The position numbers were made by a program, and so were the translations under genes. DNA of 64,000 nucleotides from Fibrobacterota bacterium (GTDB taxonomy: Bacteria; Fibrobacterota; Chitinivibrionia; Chitinivibrionales; Chitinispirillaceae), in the NCBI GenBank assembly GCA_023436205.1, contig JAEZKC010000059.1, positions 310,001 to 374,000 on the forward strand, given 5' to 3'. This document shows, one piece after another, positions 26,864-35,955 of the stretch. Position 1 is the first letter of the stretch, and every line of letters starts with the position of its first letter. The notes under the pieces are model-generated. The model saw only the letters and a list, made by a program, of their open reading frames with translations, was not told the origin of the DNA and did no database searches.

Positions 26864-27846
26864 TTTTTTACAGAACCATTCAGTGCGGCCGCGAGGAGAA
26901 AGTGCTGGGAATAGCCTATCTTCCTGTCGAAAAAGTGAAATGACTGGAAGAAGTTTGCCTTCACGTTTTCGCTTTTTATGAAATGAATCATGAAATCTGC
27001 GCGAGCAAATGATGGTAAGGTGAAAAAGGAATCTCCCCAGCTCAATATCTGACTTTGACCTTTGAAGGCCGATACTTTCATGCCGAAGTGACCTTTCCAG
27101 ATTTCACCGTTCAAAACACCTCCTGCGGGAGTATGCCAGATGTTATCGACCCTGCTTCGGTCCAGACTCATCACACCTCCAGCAGAGAAGCAGAGAGTAT
27201 CCAGTAGAACTGTTTTGCCTGTAGCTATTCCGGCACTTACAGACAGACCTCCATTGTCCTGTACTGCATGGTAATTGATTCGGTTGCCCGGGGCAGCTTT
27301 GTGATACATAACGAAATCCTGATTTGCAAAGAATACCCCGCGTGAAAACGTGCTCCCAATCCCGAACAGAAAAGCTTCCGGAACTGTATCGGTCTGCCGT
27401 CCTGTCCAGTCCACCCAGGCATGAGCAGTGAGAGGTCCTTTGTTCAGGGAACAGAATGCACCTTGAAGAAACGGCCTGAAGTAATGAGTGCTGTCGTTAA
27501 GCAGTTCTTTTGGGAGAGTTAATATGCCCTGGCGAGGTATCGATCCCATGAGAAATTGGAAATCTGTTTTTGCATATTCATAATAAAGCAGCAGGTGCAG
27601 GTTTTCTACTGTTGCAGGTGCACCGAATTCCTGAAGGAAGGTAAACCCGGATTTGATGAAATGATCTGGTGCAACGGAGATGCCTATTTGGTTTTGTGTG
27701 CTTACGAAAAAGTAGGTCTGATCCGGACTGGGCCCATTTCCGTATTCTCTATTGTCTAAAATACCGGTGACAGATGTCTCATAGTGAACGGCAGAGAGTG
27801 ATATGGTTGACAGGAGCAGCATTGTTAAGCAAAATTTACGAACCAT
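26860..27846 (-). CDS. Predicted outer-membrane beta-barrel protein
   Basis: No family recognised. 328 residues with a signal peptide (MVRKFCLTMLLLSTISLSA). The mature part alternates hydrophobic and polar residues, as in beta-barrels (HLLLYYEYAKTDFQFLMGS, VKANFFQSFHFFD). Late strands end FLLAAALNGSVKK rather than in an aromatic residue. It overlaps dtd by 4 nt, so dtd is translated from the same mRNA. A porin or assembly role is only a guess. Confidence 0.6.
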   Translation of the reverse strand: MVRKFCLTMLLLSTISLSAVHYETSVTGILDNREYGNGPSPDQTYFFVSTQNQIGISVAPDHFIKSGFTFLQEFGAPATVENLHLLLYYEYAKTDFQFLMGSIPRQGILTLPKELLNDSTHYFRPFLQGAFCSLNKGPLTAHAWVDWTGRQTDTVPEAFLFGIGSTFSRGVFFANQDFVMYHKAAPGNRINYHAVQDNGGLSVSAGIATGKTVLLDTLCFSAGGVMSLDRSRVDNIWHTPAGGVLNGEIWKGHFGMKVSAFKGQSQILSWGDSFFTLPSFARADFMIHFIKSENVKANFFQSFHFFDRKIGYSQHFLLAAALNGSVKK

Positions 27847-27931
27847 GTCTAAAAAATAAGTCTGGAAAGGGGATACTGGAAGAATTTATGCTCAAAGCGT
27901 AACTGCACTTGTGAAAGGTAATTGATCACTA

Positions 27932-27988
27932 ATGGCTTATATCGTAATTGGAATGTTTGTTGCAGGATTTTTCCTGCTTGGGACCTAA
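27932..27988 (+). other. Possible 18-residue hydrophobic peptide ORF upstream of the efflux operon
   Basis: ATG at 27932 encodes MAYIVIGMFVAGFFLLGT, a single potential membrane helix. AAAGG lies rather far upstream (about 14 nt). The 3' half contains GCAGG-ATTTTT-CCTGC, a small inverted repeat. It could be a leader peptide, a small membrane protein or chance. The rest of the 258-nt gap (27847-28104) shows no other gene. Confidence 0.2.
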
Positions 27989-28104
27989 AAGGGATCTGAA
28001 ACCGGAGGGTACACCGATGTATATTATTATACTTCGCCCAGAAGAGTTGCTCATTTCTTTAAATGGTTACTGAGCGCGGAATTATTAAAAGGAGAGAGTT
28101 GCAG

Positions 28105-29529
28105 ATGCCCAAAGGATTTGGGGCAATAGCTATCATGCTGATGTTTTTTACAGGGGCAGAAGCAAAAGTCTATAATCTTGACGAGCTGCTAAGCGAGTCT
28201 TATGCAAGTTCCCGCGAATTGAAAGTCATTGAGGAGGAGCTTCAGAAAGCCGATGCTCGTGTCAATGAGGCAATGGGGACAGCTTTCCCCACCGTTTCAA
28301 CCTCAATTAATTATTCTCACGCCTTAAGCCAGTACAATCCCCTGGGGGGCGGGTCTTCCGGGGGTTCCATAAGCCTTCTGGATACACTTGGAAGCATGGG
28401 GATCAGCCCTATGGATACGATGGGGCGCGGACTGTATACAGTTGCCGGTGCTTTGGATCAGATAGTTAATTCCCTTACAGCCATGATGGGTGAGCAGAAG
28501 AAAAATGCTCTGGCTTTGAGTTTATCAGTTAATCAACCTATTTACGCTCAAGGAAAAGTGGGGGTGGGGCTTAAGATCGCCAAAACATATCAATCAATGC
28601 TGGTTTGCAAATTCCAAGATACCCGCTTGAAGTTACGGGCTAAAGTGATCAGCAGTTATTATGCAGCACTTATTGCCCGCAAGAATCTTGAGGTGCAGAA
28701 GCAGAACGTGGCCATTCTTGAGCAGTCTCATGGCATTTCCGTTTTGAGGTTCAATGTAGGCAGTGGCAGTGAACTGGATACTCTGTCCACAAGACTCTAC
28801 CTTGAAAGTGCCCGGTCAGACCTTTTTAAAGCCGAAAGTGACCTTCGACTTGCCTATGAGAACCTGATTTTGCAGGCAGGTCTTCCCCTTAAAGTTCAGC
28901 ATTTCGAAGTGGAAGGTGAAATACCCGACATGCCATTCGATATGACTCTTGAGCAGGCTCTTGCTACTCTTCATCGGCATAGTTTTGCCCTCAATCAGCT
29001 CCGAGGCAGCACTGAACTTTCCGATCAGATGGTTAACCTGGCCAAAACCGATTTCCGTCCGTTGGTGTATGCCGGAGCCACTTTCAGCCGAATCGGCCAG
29101 TTTTCCGGTTTTGAGGATATGAATACGGGGGAGAACTGGTACAACGATCAAAAACTGTTTGTGGGGATGAACTGGACGCTTTTCAGCGGATTGCAGCGCA
29201 GTCAGAAGTTGCGTCAGGCCGAGATGGACCGTTCCATTGCCCACTTGAATCAGCAGCAGATTATTGAGGAGCTTGAACTGGCGGTGAAAGCCACTTACGA
29301 GCAAGTCATGGTGAATAAAAACCGGCTTGAGTCGGTAGCGAGTGTACTTGCGCTGGCTCAGAAGGGGTACGATCTTTCCGCCAAGGCTTATGATGTAGGG
29401 CAGAGAACTATCATCGATATGAGAAATGCAGAGCTTGAACTCAGTCGAGCGTACACCAGCTACAGCGCCGTGCAGTTTGCTTATCTTAAGGCGGTTGTGG
29501 AGTTAAAAATGCTTATGGGAGTCCTGTAA
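28105..29529 (+). CDS. TolC-family outer-membrane efflux protein
   Basis: Outer-membrane channel of the tripartite exporter encoded with the next two genes. 474 residues from the ATG at 28105 (SD AAGGAGAG; an in-frame ATG at 28063 has none). Signal peptide to AEA. Two OEP repeats with long helices: LDELLSESYASSRELKVIEEEL, and FDMTLEQALATLHRHS with RQAEMDRSIAHLNQQQ. Within the first repeat there is a Gly/Ser/Met-rich loop (about 80-130). The stop is 4 nt from the adaptor start. Confidence 0.93.
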   Translation: MPKGFGAIAIMLMFFTGAEAKVYNLDELLSESYASSRELKVIEEELQKADARVNEAMGTAFPTVSTSINYSHALSQYNPLGGGSSGGSISLLDTLGSMGISPMDTMGRGLYTVAGALDQIVNSLTAMMGEQKKNALALSLSVNQPIYAQGKVGVGLKIAKTYQSMLVCKFQDTRLKLRAKVISSYYAALIARKNLEVQKQNVAILEQSHGISVLRFNVGSGSELDTLSTRLYLESARSDLFKAESDLRLAYENLILQAGLPLKVQHFEVEGEIPDMPFDMTLEQALATLHRHSFALNQLRGSTELSDQMVNLAKTDFRPLVYAGATFSRIGQFSGFEDMNTGENWYNDQKLFVGMNWTLFSGLQRSQKLRQAEMDRSIAHLNQQQIIEELELAVKATYEQVMVNKNRLESVASVLALAQKGYDLSAKAYDVGQRTIIDMRNAELELSRAYTSYSAVQFAYLKAVVELKMLMGVL

Positions 29530-29533
29530 AAAC

Positions 29534-30565
29534 ATGAGAATCAAAACGAGAAGTATGATCATTGCCCTCTTCAGCCTGGCCGTTTTGAACGGATGCGGTT
29601 CCAAACAGGCGCCCGCCGAAAGCATTCAGGATATTCAGAGGCGCGAAGGAATACCGGTAAGGGTGCAGCCAGTGGCAAAGGGAACCATCTCTGCTTATGA
29701 ACAGTGCGGAGGGGTGGCTGAAGGATATCAGCAGTCTGTGGTTACTGCCATGATCCCCGGCAGAGTTTCTGCAGTCAGGGTTAATGTGGGTGATCGGGTT
29801 AAAATGGGCACATCTCTTATGCAGATCGATCCCGATGATCGTACACAGAGCTATTCTATTATTAAGCAGAAGCTTGACGAAGCCCAAAAGCAGCGGGAGA
29901 GGTTAATTGCCATATCGGAAAAGGGCGGGGTGGCTCCGGAGGTTCTTGAAAAGCTCGATCTGCAGATTTCCGAAGGGGAAGCCGGACTTGAAGTGATTCG
30001 TAAAGCTCAGTTTGTCATCTCTCCATTTTCGGGAGTTGTGGTGAGTGTATCTCAGAATGTCAACAATGCCGTGGGCCCGGGTACAACGCTGCTTGAACTG
30101 GCAAATCTGTCCAAAGTACGTGTGCCCTCAACGGTCAGTGATGTTCTTGTGAACCGCTTCAGGTCAGGTCAGCAAGCCATTGCTGTTGTGGGTGGAGATA
30201 CACTTGTCGGCAAGGTGGAAAAAGTTCCCCTGGCCGGGGCGGCTGCAACCATGAGTTTCACCATAGAAACTGTGTTTGATAATCCCGAAATGATTATCAA
30301 ACCGGGAATGTATGTGCCTGTAAAAGTAGTGGTCGATAAAAGGGAAACCGCACTTATCATCCCCCAGGAGACGCTCAATACTGAAAACCGTGAGCAGTAT
30401 GTTTATGTCATCAGAGATGGCGTCGCTCACAGGTCAATGGTTAAAAGCGGTATCGCCAACGGAACAGATGTAGAAATTATCAAGGGAGTTCTGGAGGGTG
30501 ACAAGGTAGTAGTGAGCGGTGCAGGGTTGCTGCGTGATGGTGTAAAGGTGAAAATCGTTGATTAG
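29534..30565 (+). CDS. RND periplasmic adaptor (membrane-fusion) lipoprotein
   Basis: HlyD/AcrA-type subunit joining the permease and the TolC channel. 343 residues; lipobox LNGC near residue 20. Lipoyl halves are VVTAMIPGRVSAVRVNVGDRV and AQFVISPFSGVVVSVSQNVN around a short helical hairpin (about 100-140). The beta-barrel and membrane-proximal domains include VPVKVVVDKRE and VVSGAGLLRDGVKV. Middle gene of the operon. Confidence 0.94.
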   Translation: MRIKTRSMIIALFSLAVLNGCGSKQAPAESIQDIQRREGIPVRVQPVAKGTISAYEQCGGVAEGYQQSVVTAMIPGRVSAVRVNVGDRVKMGTSLMQIDPDDRTQSYSIIKQKLDEAQKQRERLIAISEKGGVAPEVLEKLDLQISEGEAGLEVIRKAQFVISPFSGVVVSVSQNVNNAVGPGTTLLELANLSKVRVPSTVSDVLVNRFRSGQQAIAVVGGDTLVGKVEKVPLAGAAATMSFTIETVFDNPEMIIKPGMYVPVKVVVDKRETALIIPQETLNTENREQYVYVIRDGVAHRSMVKSGIANGTDVEIIKGVLEGDKVVVSGAGLLRDGVKVKIVD

Positions 30566-30595
30566 CAGCTTCATTAACAGTCGAATTGAGGATTT

Positions 30596-33500
30596 ATGTT
30601 CTTAACGGGATTGAGCATCAGGAAACCGGTACTGATGACAATGGTTATTCTTGCCCTTGTCATTTTTGGAATCATTGGCTTTATGGGTTTACCTATTGAT
30701 CTCACACCCAATATCGATTTACCTTTTGTTACCGTGCAGACCGTCTATCCGGGTGCCGGGCCTGAGGAAATCGAGACCTCTGTCCTCAAACCGCTCGAGG
30801 AGCAGATGGCCACCATCCCCAATATTAAAAACATTACTGCCTTTGCTTCTGAGGGTATCGGCTTTATCATTTTGGAATTCAAACTTGGTGTGGATCCCGA
30901 TCTGGCTGCTATCGACGTGAAAGACAAAACCGACGCCATCCTGTTTGAGCTTCCAAGTGATCTTCTCAAACCGGTTATCTCCAAATTCGATTTCAACGAC
31001 AGACCGATTCTCAATCTGGCACTTACCGGACCCATGACCGCCGAACAGCTCAGGGTCGTGGCCGACAAGAGGGTCAAGGATCAGCTGCTTAAAATCGGTG
31101 GCGTGGCAAATGTCACAGTCACCGGTGGGCGGGAGCGGGAGATTAAGGTTCTGATCAATAAGAGCCGCATGGATGCTCTCAAGCTTAATCTTCAAACCAT
31201 CTCTGGTGTGATTGCCTCACAAACCGCCAATATCCCCGGCGGACATGTATCGGGTCAGCTTAAAGAGTACACGGTAAGGGTACAGGGAGAGTTCGAGAGT
31301 CTCGATCAGATCCGCAATGTGGGGATCCCGGTTCCCGGTGGAGCTGTTGTGCCGCTTTACACTATTGCCGATGTGGTGGATGATTTCGAGGAGATGCGGG
31401 AGCTGGCCAGGTTTAACAACCAGAACTCGGTGGGGCTTGGGGTGTTCAAGCGGCCTGATGCCAATACCGTGAAAGTGGCCGGGGAGATAAAAAAGCAGGT
31501 CGAACAGTTCGGGGCAGAACTTCCGTCGGGAGTCAGTATCAGTATCGCCCAGGACCGTTCCGATTTCATTAAAGAATCGGTAAACGACATGTATCGTAAC
31601 CTTATTATCGGTATGGTACTTACAGCCCTCATGCTGTTCGTGTTTTTAGGCGATTGGCGGGTAACAATCATTGCTGCGGCAACCATCCCCATGTCAATCG
31701 TTATCACGTTTGCCGGTATGAATGCGCTCGGTTTCACCCTCAATATGATGACCCTCATGGCGCTGGCGATTTCGGTGGGAACGCTGGTCACCAATACTAT
31801 CATTGTTTTGGAAAACATTGTCCGCCACCGGGATACCGGTATGCCGGTTATGGAGGCTTCAGAAGTGGGTGCCAAAGAGGTGGCGATCGCGGTACTGGCA
31901 TCTGTACTTACTAATGTGGCCGTTTTCGCACCCATGGCCAATATGGCTGGAATCACCGGACAGTTTTTCGTTTCGCTTGGACTCACGATTGTAATCGCGA
32001 CTGTAGTATCGCTGTTTCTTTCCTTTACTTTCGCTCCCATGGCTGCTTCCCGTATTCTTCAGTCCCGCAACGCGGCGCATACTAAACATCTGCTTCAACC
32101 GGCGCTTGACTGGATGTCAGGAGTTTACTCGTCCATGCTTGATGCTTCGTTGAAGCACAGAATCTGGGTGGTAATCGGAGTCGTCGCGCTGTTTGTCATT
32201 ACTCTTGTTTTTATAGGGCCCAGACTCAATTCAGAGTTTTTCCCGCCTACCGATCAGGGAGTTGTGAATATCACTATAGAGATGCCTTCAGGAGCTTCGC
32301 TGAAGGAGACAAACGGGGCATTATCCATTATAGAAAATCGGGTTTCGCAACTTCCTGAGGTGAAAACTGTATATGCATCCCTGGGCGGGGACGGGATCAA
32401 TACTGGAGTGAACTATGCAGGACTGACTTTGCAGTTAAAGGATAAGACAGAGCGCAATGTCAGTACGGCCTACCTGGCAAATCAGATCCGTAAATCGCTG
32501 GCTGATATTCCCGATGCCCGCATGGTGGTGAAGGAAGCGCAGTTCATGGGTGGAGGCGGAAGCGAGGCGGATATTTCTGTCGAAGTCACCGGGGATGAGA
32601 TGGGGGAAATTCTCTCGCTTGTCGATTCGGTGAAGAGCAAAATGGGGCAGATACCGGGTTTGGTTGATGTGCAGGTGTCGTGGAAGGAAGCCAAACCTGA
32701 AATGAAGTTTATTCCCCGGCGCATTCTTCTTGATGAATACAACACAAATGTGGCCACTATGGGAATGTCACTTCGCGGCTTCATTACCGGTAATGAAGTG
32801 GCGCTGTATCGGGAAAAAGGTGATGAGTTTAAGATCCGGGTTCAGTATTCCGAGCAGGACAGGGAGAATCTGGATGCGGTGGAGAATATCACGATTCCTA
32901 CACCCAAGGGGTTTGTGCCTATAAAGGTGCTCTCTGAAGTACGCAGGGAGGGTGGTGCCGCCAGCATTCAGCGGAAGAATCGTCAGAGACTGGTTACGGT
33001 CAGTGCCAATGTGGCGGCCGGGGCAGTGGGAACGGTGAGCGGGCAGTTGAAAGCGCTCACGGATCAGATCCCGGTGAGGTCGGGGTACAAGATCGGTTTC
33101 GGGGGTGATCAGGAGATGATGGCCGAATCGTTCCGCACGTTGATTTTTACAATGGTGCTGGCGATTCTGCTTACCTATATGGTATTGGCCGGATCTATCG
33201 AATCGTTCACTCAGCCGCTTCTGATCATGGCCACATTGCCGCTTGGGCTCATCGGGGTGATCTGGGCACTTTTTATCACCGGTAAATCCATTTCCATGCT
33301 CTCACTTATGTCCATGGTGATGCTTATCGGGGTGGTGGTGAATAACGCCATTTTGATTATTGACTATGCTCATCAGCGCCAGAAGGCGGGTTTGAGCCGT
33401 TTCGATGCCATAGCTGAGGCCTGTAAAGTGAAATTCAACGCGATTCTCATGATGAATCTTGCCGTGGTTCTGGCGCTGCTTCCACAGGCACTTGCCTTCA

Positions 33501-33613
33501 GCAGTCTTCAGGCGCCATTTGCGATCACCGCTATTGGGGGAATTTCAGTGTCGATGATAATGACGCTATTTGTGATACCATGTATGTATGTTCTGGGGCA
33601 TAAGAGAGGGTAG
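30596..33613 (+). CDS. RND-family efflux permease with atypical transmembrane residues
   Basis: Inner-membrane pump of 1005 residues, normal AcrB/HAE1 size: 12 helices and two large periplasmic loops. The N-terminus (SIRKPVLMTMVILALVIFG) and VQTVYPGAGPEEIE are typical. In AcrB, TM4 carries LVDDAIVVVENV, whose two aspartates relay protons; here the aligned segment is LVTNTIIVLENI, with T399-N400. In TM10, AcrB K940 (AKNAILIVEF) aligns with N916 (VNNAILIIDY). All three relay residues appear replaced. Loops and helices look otherwise intact, so the gene is not obviously degenerate. Substrate unknown. A strong terminator follows. Confidence 0.93.
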   Translation: MFLTGLSIRKPVLMTMVILALVIFGIIGFMGLPIDLTPNIDLPFVTVQTVYPGAGPEEIETSVLKPLEEQMATIPNIKNITAFASEGIGFIILEFKLGVDPDLAAIDVKDKTDAILFELPSDLLKPVISKFDFNDRPILNLALTGPMTAEQLRVVADKRVKDQLLKIGGVANVTVTGGREREIKVLINKSRMDALKLNLQTISGVIASQTANIPGGHVSGQLKEYTVRVQGEFESLDQIRNVGIPVPGGAVVPLYTIADVVDDFEEMRELARFNNQNSVGLGVFKRPDANTVKVAGEIKKQVEQFGAELPSGVSISIAQDRSDFIKESVNDMYRNLIIGMVLTALMLFVFLGDWRVTIIAAATIPMSIVITFAGMNALGFTLNMMTLMALAISVGTLVTNTIIVLENIVRHRDTGMPVMEASEVGAKEVAIAVLASVLTNVAVFAPMANMAGITGQFFVSLGLTIVIATVVSLFLSFTFAPMAASRILQSRNAAHTKHLLQPALDWMSGVYSSMLDASLKHRIWVVIGVVALFVITLVFIGPRLNSEFFPPTDQGVVNITIEMPSGASLKETNGALSIIENRVSQLPEVKTVYASLGGDGINTGVNYAGLTLQLKDKTERNVSTAYLANQIRKSLADIPDARMVVKEAQFMGGGGSEADISVEVTGDEMGEILSLVDSVKSKMGQIPGLVDVQVSWKEAKPEMKFIPRRILLDEYNTNVATMGMSLRGFITGNEVALYREKGDEFKIRVQYSEQDRENLDAVENITIPTPKGFVPIKVLSEVRREGGAASIQRKNRQRLVTVSANVAAGAVGTVSGQLKALTDQIPVRSGYKIGFGGDQEMMAESFRTLIFTMVLAILLTYMVLAGSIESFTQPLLIMATLPLGLIGVIWALFITGKSISMLSLMSMVMLIGVVVNNAILIIDYAHQRQKAGLSRFDAIAEACKVKFNAILMMNLAVVLALLPQALAFSSLQAPFAITAIGGISVSMIMTLFVIPCMYVLGHKRG

Positions 33614-33630
33614 GGGGAGTGGGGAGGAAT

Positions 33631-33712
33631 CGATCCCGATCCCGATAGCGATACAACCGTTATTTTCCTAAATCGGTGTCGCTATCGCTATCGGAATCGC
33701 TATCGTTTTTTT
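33631..33712 (+). terminator. Strong terminator of the efflux operon
   Basis: Long imperfect stem of about 24 bp between 33631-33654 and 33682-33705, with the core CGATAGCGA / TCGCTATCG. It is followed by seven T residues (33706-33712). It lies 18 nt after the permease stop. The arm is built from repeats of CGATMSCGAT-like units, and TCGCTATCG occurs twice on the right side. Confidence 0.8.
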
Positions 33713-33724
33713 CTCATTTATTTT

Positions 33725-33920
33725 CCCAATGTCAACACACTCGACACCTATACACCTCCAAACGTTGGTGCCGGAAGCAATTTTACCCGTTACAGCTACA
33801 ATCTTCATAAGCAGATCACCGCACTTCCAGACCCGATGGGCAGATGCTTGATTTTGAATACGACAATATAGGGCGGTTGACCCAAATCAATCTGCCAAAC
33901 GGTCAGGTCAGCTACATTTT
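33725..33920 (+). pseudogene. Rhs / YD-repeat protein remnant, frameshifted
   Basis: Residual coding similarity without a start codon. The first frame gives NTLDTYTPPNVGAGSNF, then TRYSYNLHKQITALPDPMGR. After a frameshift near 33840 the reading resumes as MLDFEYDNIGRLTQINLPNG and QVSY. The FEYDxxGRLT.I..PNG pattern is the hallmark of Rhs/YD repeats, which build shells around polymorphic toxins or surface proteins. It stops abruptly where the HepT-like gene begins. A relic of a much larger lost gene. Confidence 0.75.
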
Positions 33921-34281
33921 GCTAACTTTGAAAAAGCTTTTAATCAACTGACATCAGCTATTGAAAACCATCCTTTCAGATTTGGAAAAAGCTGGTTGCA
34001 TTCAGTTTTATGAAATTACCTTTGAACTGGCTTGGAAAACATTTAATGACTATTTGAAATTTCAAAAAGTGGATGTCAAATTTCCGAGAGATACAATTAA
34101 GGCAGCTTTCAAATATGAACTCATTGGAGATGGTGACCTCTGGATGGATATGCTGGAGAAAAGAAACCTGATGAGCCATACCTATGATGAAGCGAGTGCA
34201 GATCTGGCATACAGTCTGATTTTCGGCAGTTATTATGAAGCTTTGAATGCGGTTTATCAAAAGCTAAAATCATCTTTATGA
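33915..34281 (+). pseudogene. HepT-like (HI0074-family) HEPN protein, 5' end frameshifted
   Basis: HepT toxins are HEPN RNases paired with MntA nucleotidyltransferase antitoxins. FANFEKAFNQLTSAIENH (frame starting 33915) matches the family N-terminus but lacks its first residues and a start codon. The reading shifts by one base near 33970 and continues SDLEKAGCIQFYEITFELAW, then KTFNDYLKF, and EKRNLMSHTYDE with the catalytic-type R-x4-H-x-Y motif. A TTG at 33961 could start a shortened 106-residue protein. The stop overlaps the next gene by ATGA, a preserved operon feature. Probably inactivated; a sequencing error is possible. Confidence 0.7.
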
Positions 34282-34605
34282 ATAACAGATTTGGAATTTC
34301 AGATTCATCCTACGCTCTCATCATTTCAGTCTTTGAAAAATTCCCCCAGGTTGAAACAGCTCTTATTTTCGGCAGCAGAGCAAAAGGGAATTACAGGAAC
34401 GGAAGTGACATTGATCTGGCCATAAAGGGAAACGATTGTACTCCTGAAACAGCTTCACATTTGAGCGGGATTATAAATGAACAGATACCGATTCCATATT
34501 GTGTGGACTATTGTCGATTACGATTCTCTAAAAAACCTGGATTTAAAAGCTCATATAGAAAGGGTAGGTGTTGAGTTTTACCGTAAAATTGAAAATCCTA
34601 GGTAG
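34278..34605 (+). pseudogene. MntA-like minimal nucleotidyltransferase, 3' end frameshifted
   Basis: Antitoxin-type partner of HepT that modifies it by adding AMP. It begins ATG at 34278 and carries GSRAKGNYRNGSDIDLAI, an exact GS-x10-DxD signature. Near 34505 an extra base disrupts the frame: the first frame yields CRLRFSKKPG and stops at 34574. The next frame yields IVDYDSLKNLDLKAHIERVG, then VEFYRKIENPR, and stops at 34603-34605. The lost part contains the family's later aspartate (VDYD). The truncated product keeps the metal-binding motif, so activity is uncertain. Confidence 0.7.
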
Positions 34606-34734
34606 TGTAAGCCCCGGTAGTGAGGATAATTCCGCAAAGCTGATTACCGATAGATTACTATCCTAAAGTACTGCACCTTTGCCATGTTGGCGGGTGTCGC
34701 GTGACTTTAAAATGACCTTCTCACATTCTAACTC

Positions 34735-35661
34735 CTACCGCTTTTCCTTGCGCAAATCTTCGATCTTTCCCAGATCCAGACCGGTGACTTCTGCAATCTC
34801 TTCATCACTCATTCCTCTTTTAATCAAATTGGAAGCAACCAGCAGCTTGCCCTTCTCCATACCCTTCTCCATACCCTTTTCCATACCTTCCTGTATCCAT
34901 TTCTCTGCTATTGTTGTCATTAAGTCTTCTCCTGTTTCTAAAGATTTTTTCACTTCGGTCCTGAGTTCGTCCATACGTTCATGTTCTGTTGTAGCTCCCA
35001 GATATCGTAAAAGCGTTTCCAGGTATTCAATTTTAGTGCTTTCGCTGTATACTGCCTTCAGAAGCCCCAGTATCTCGGGCAGCTTTTGAAACAGCTGAGT
35101 CGTCCCCGCATACTTCTGAATCAGAAAATGCACCCGTAAGAGCATCTCCCCCCGAATCTGCTCATCGGGAATATGGGATATCTCAAACACCTCGCTTTTG
35201 AATTCGGGGATATAGGCCCGCATATTCTCCCTATATTCAAGGAGGTGTCCCATTGAATTCTTCATATTCCAGTGCTGCTGCCCCTGGTAGATGACTATCG
35301 GAATAATCACCGGCAGATGTGTGGCTGTTTTATGCTCCTTGCGGTACTGTTCCCAGATTTTCACCATGTTTCTCAGGAGTTGAAAACCGGTCCAGGGGTC
35401 AACGTAGCTCTTGTGCTCAAAGAGCAGATAAACGTATGAAGCTTTACCGTTCAGCTTAATCCTGTATAAAATATCAGAAAAATGTTCCGACAACTCCTTA
35501 TCCACAAAGGAATCTTTAAGTACCGCCAGTGTTTTGAAGTCCAGGTTCCGGGAAATGGCTTCAGGCAGGTATTCTCTCAAAAAAGAGCGGGCGATCTCTT
35601 TTCTGGAAAATGATTCCTTGAAGAATTTATCGTGAGGGTTACTGAGGGAGTTGTCAGTCAT
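34735..35661 (-). CDS. Rpn-family recombination-promoting nuclease / putative transposase (PD-(D/E)XK)
   Basis: 308 residues, close to the YhgA/Rpn family. The N-terminus NPHDKFFKESFSRKEIARSF is diagnostic. The nuclease core shows SDILYRIKL (Asp) and YLLFEHKSY (E-x-K), then HLPVIIPIVIYQGQQHW. E. coli Rpn proteins are DNA nucleases that increase recombination; newer work connects some with phage defence. The C-terminus has a short tandem MEKG motif and an NLIKRGMSDEEIAEVTGL helix. It lies beside the degenerate Rhs/HepT patch, pointing to accessory DNA. Intact frame. Confidence 0.85.
   Translation of the reverse strand: MTDNSLSNPHDKFFKESFSRKEIARSFLREYLPEAISRNLDFKTLAVLKDSFVDKELSEHFSDILYRIKLNGKASYVYLLFEHKSYVDPWTGFQLLRNMVKIWEQYRKEHKTATHLPVIIPIVIYQGQQHWNMKNSMGHLLEYRENMRAYIPEFKSEVFEISHIPDEQIRGEMLLRVHFLIQKYAGTTQLFQKLPEILGLLKAVYSESTKIEYLETLLRYLGATTEHERMDELRTEVKKSLETGEDLMTTIAEKWIQEGMEKGMEKGMEKGKLLVASNLIKRGMSDEEIAEVTGLDLGKIEDLRKEKR
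34850..34885. repeat. Three tandem 12-bp units inside the Rpn gene
   Basis: Units CCCTTCTCCATA, CCCTTCTCCATA and CCCTTTTCCATA encode (on the minus strand) a repeated Met-Glu-Lys-Gly. In-frame slippage could change the copy number without breaking the gene. Confidence 0.8.
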
Positions 35662-35875
35662 GAGAGAAATATAATATGACGTTCCGGGTAGAAGTAATCC
35701 TGAAAAGGAGAGGTGCGTTGCACTGCGGGAAAGTTTCTGATTGAGCAGGAGTCCTCTGATGATGGCAGACTGTGACCGAGGCTGTTATTACGCTTACCCT
35801 GCCTTCTTAACCTGGAAGTAACCTGCTACTTGACAACCTCTCGGGGGTTTCTCTGATTCCTCCCAAAACAAAAAA

Positions 35876-35895
35876 GGAGGAGAAAACTCTCCTCC
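35876..35895 (-). terminator. Terminator after the pectate lyase
   Basis: Perfect 8-bp stem GGAGGAGA / TCTCCTCC with a 4-nt loop, followed on the minus strand by TTTTTTG. It lies 61 nt after the lyase stop. The rest of 35662-35955 shows no gene. Confidence 0.75.
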
Positions 35896-35955
35896 CGTGG
35901 TAATATCTTAAGGTACTCCGCTGACCCGCTGGTCCTACGGAGCGCATCGAAGGCT

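Noticed and set aside
33628..33712. Insertion-sequence terminal repeat after the efflux operon
   Set aside because: The inverted repeat is best read as a terminator: T-tract follows and no transposase or target duplication is nearby.
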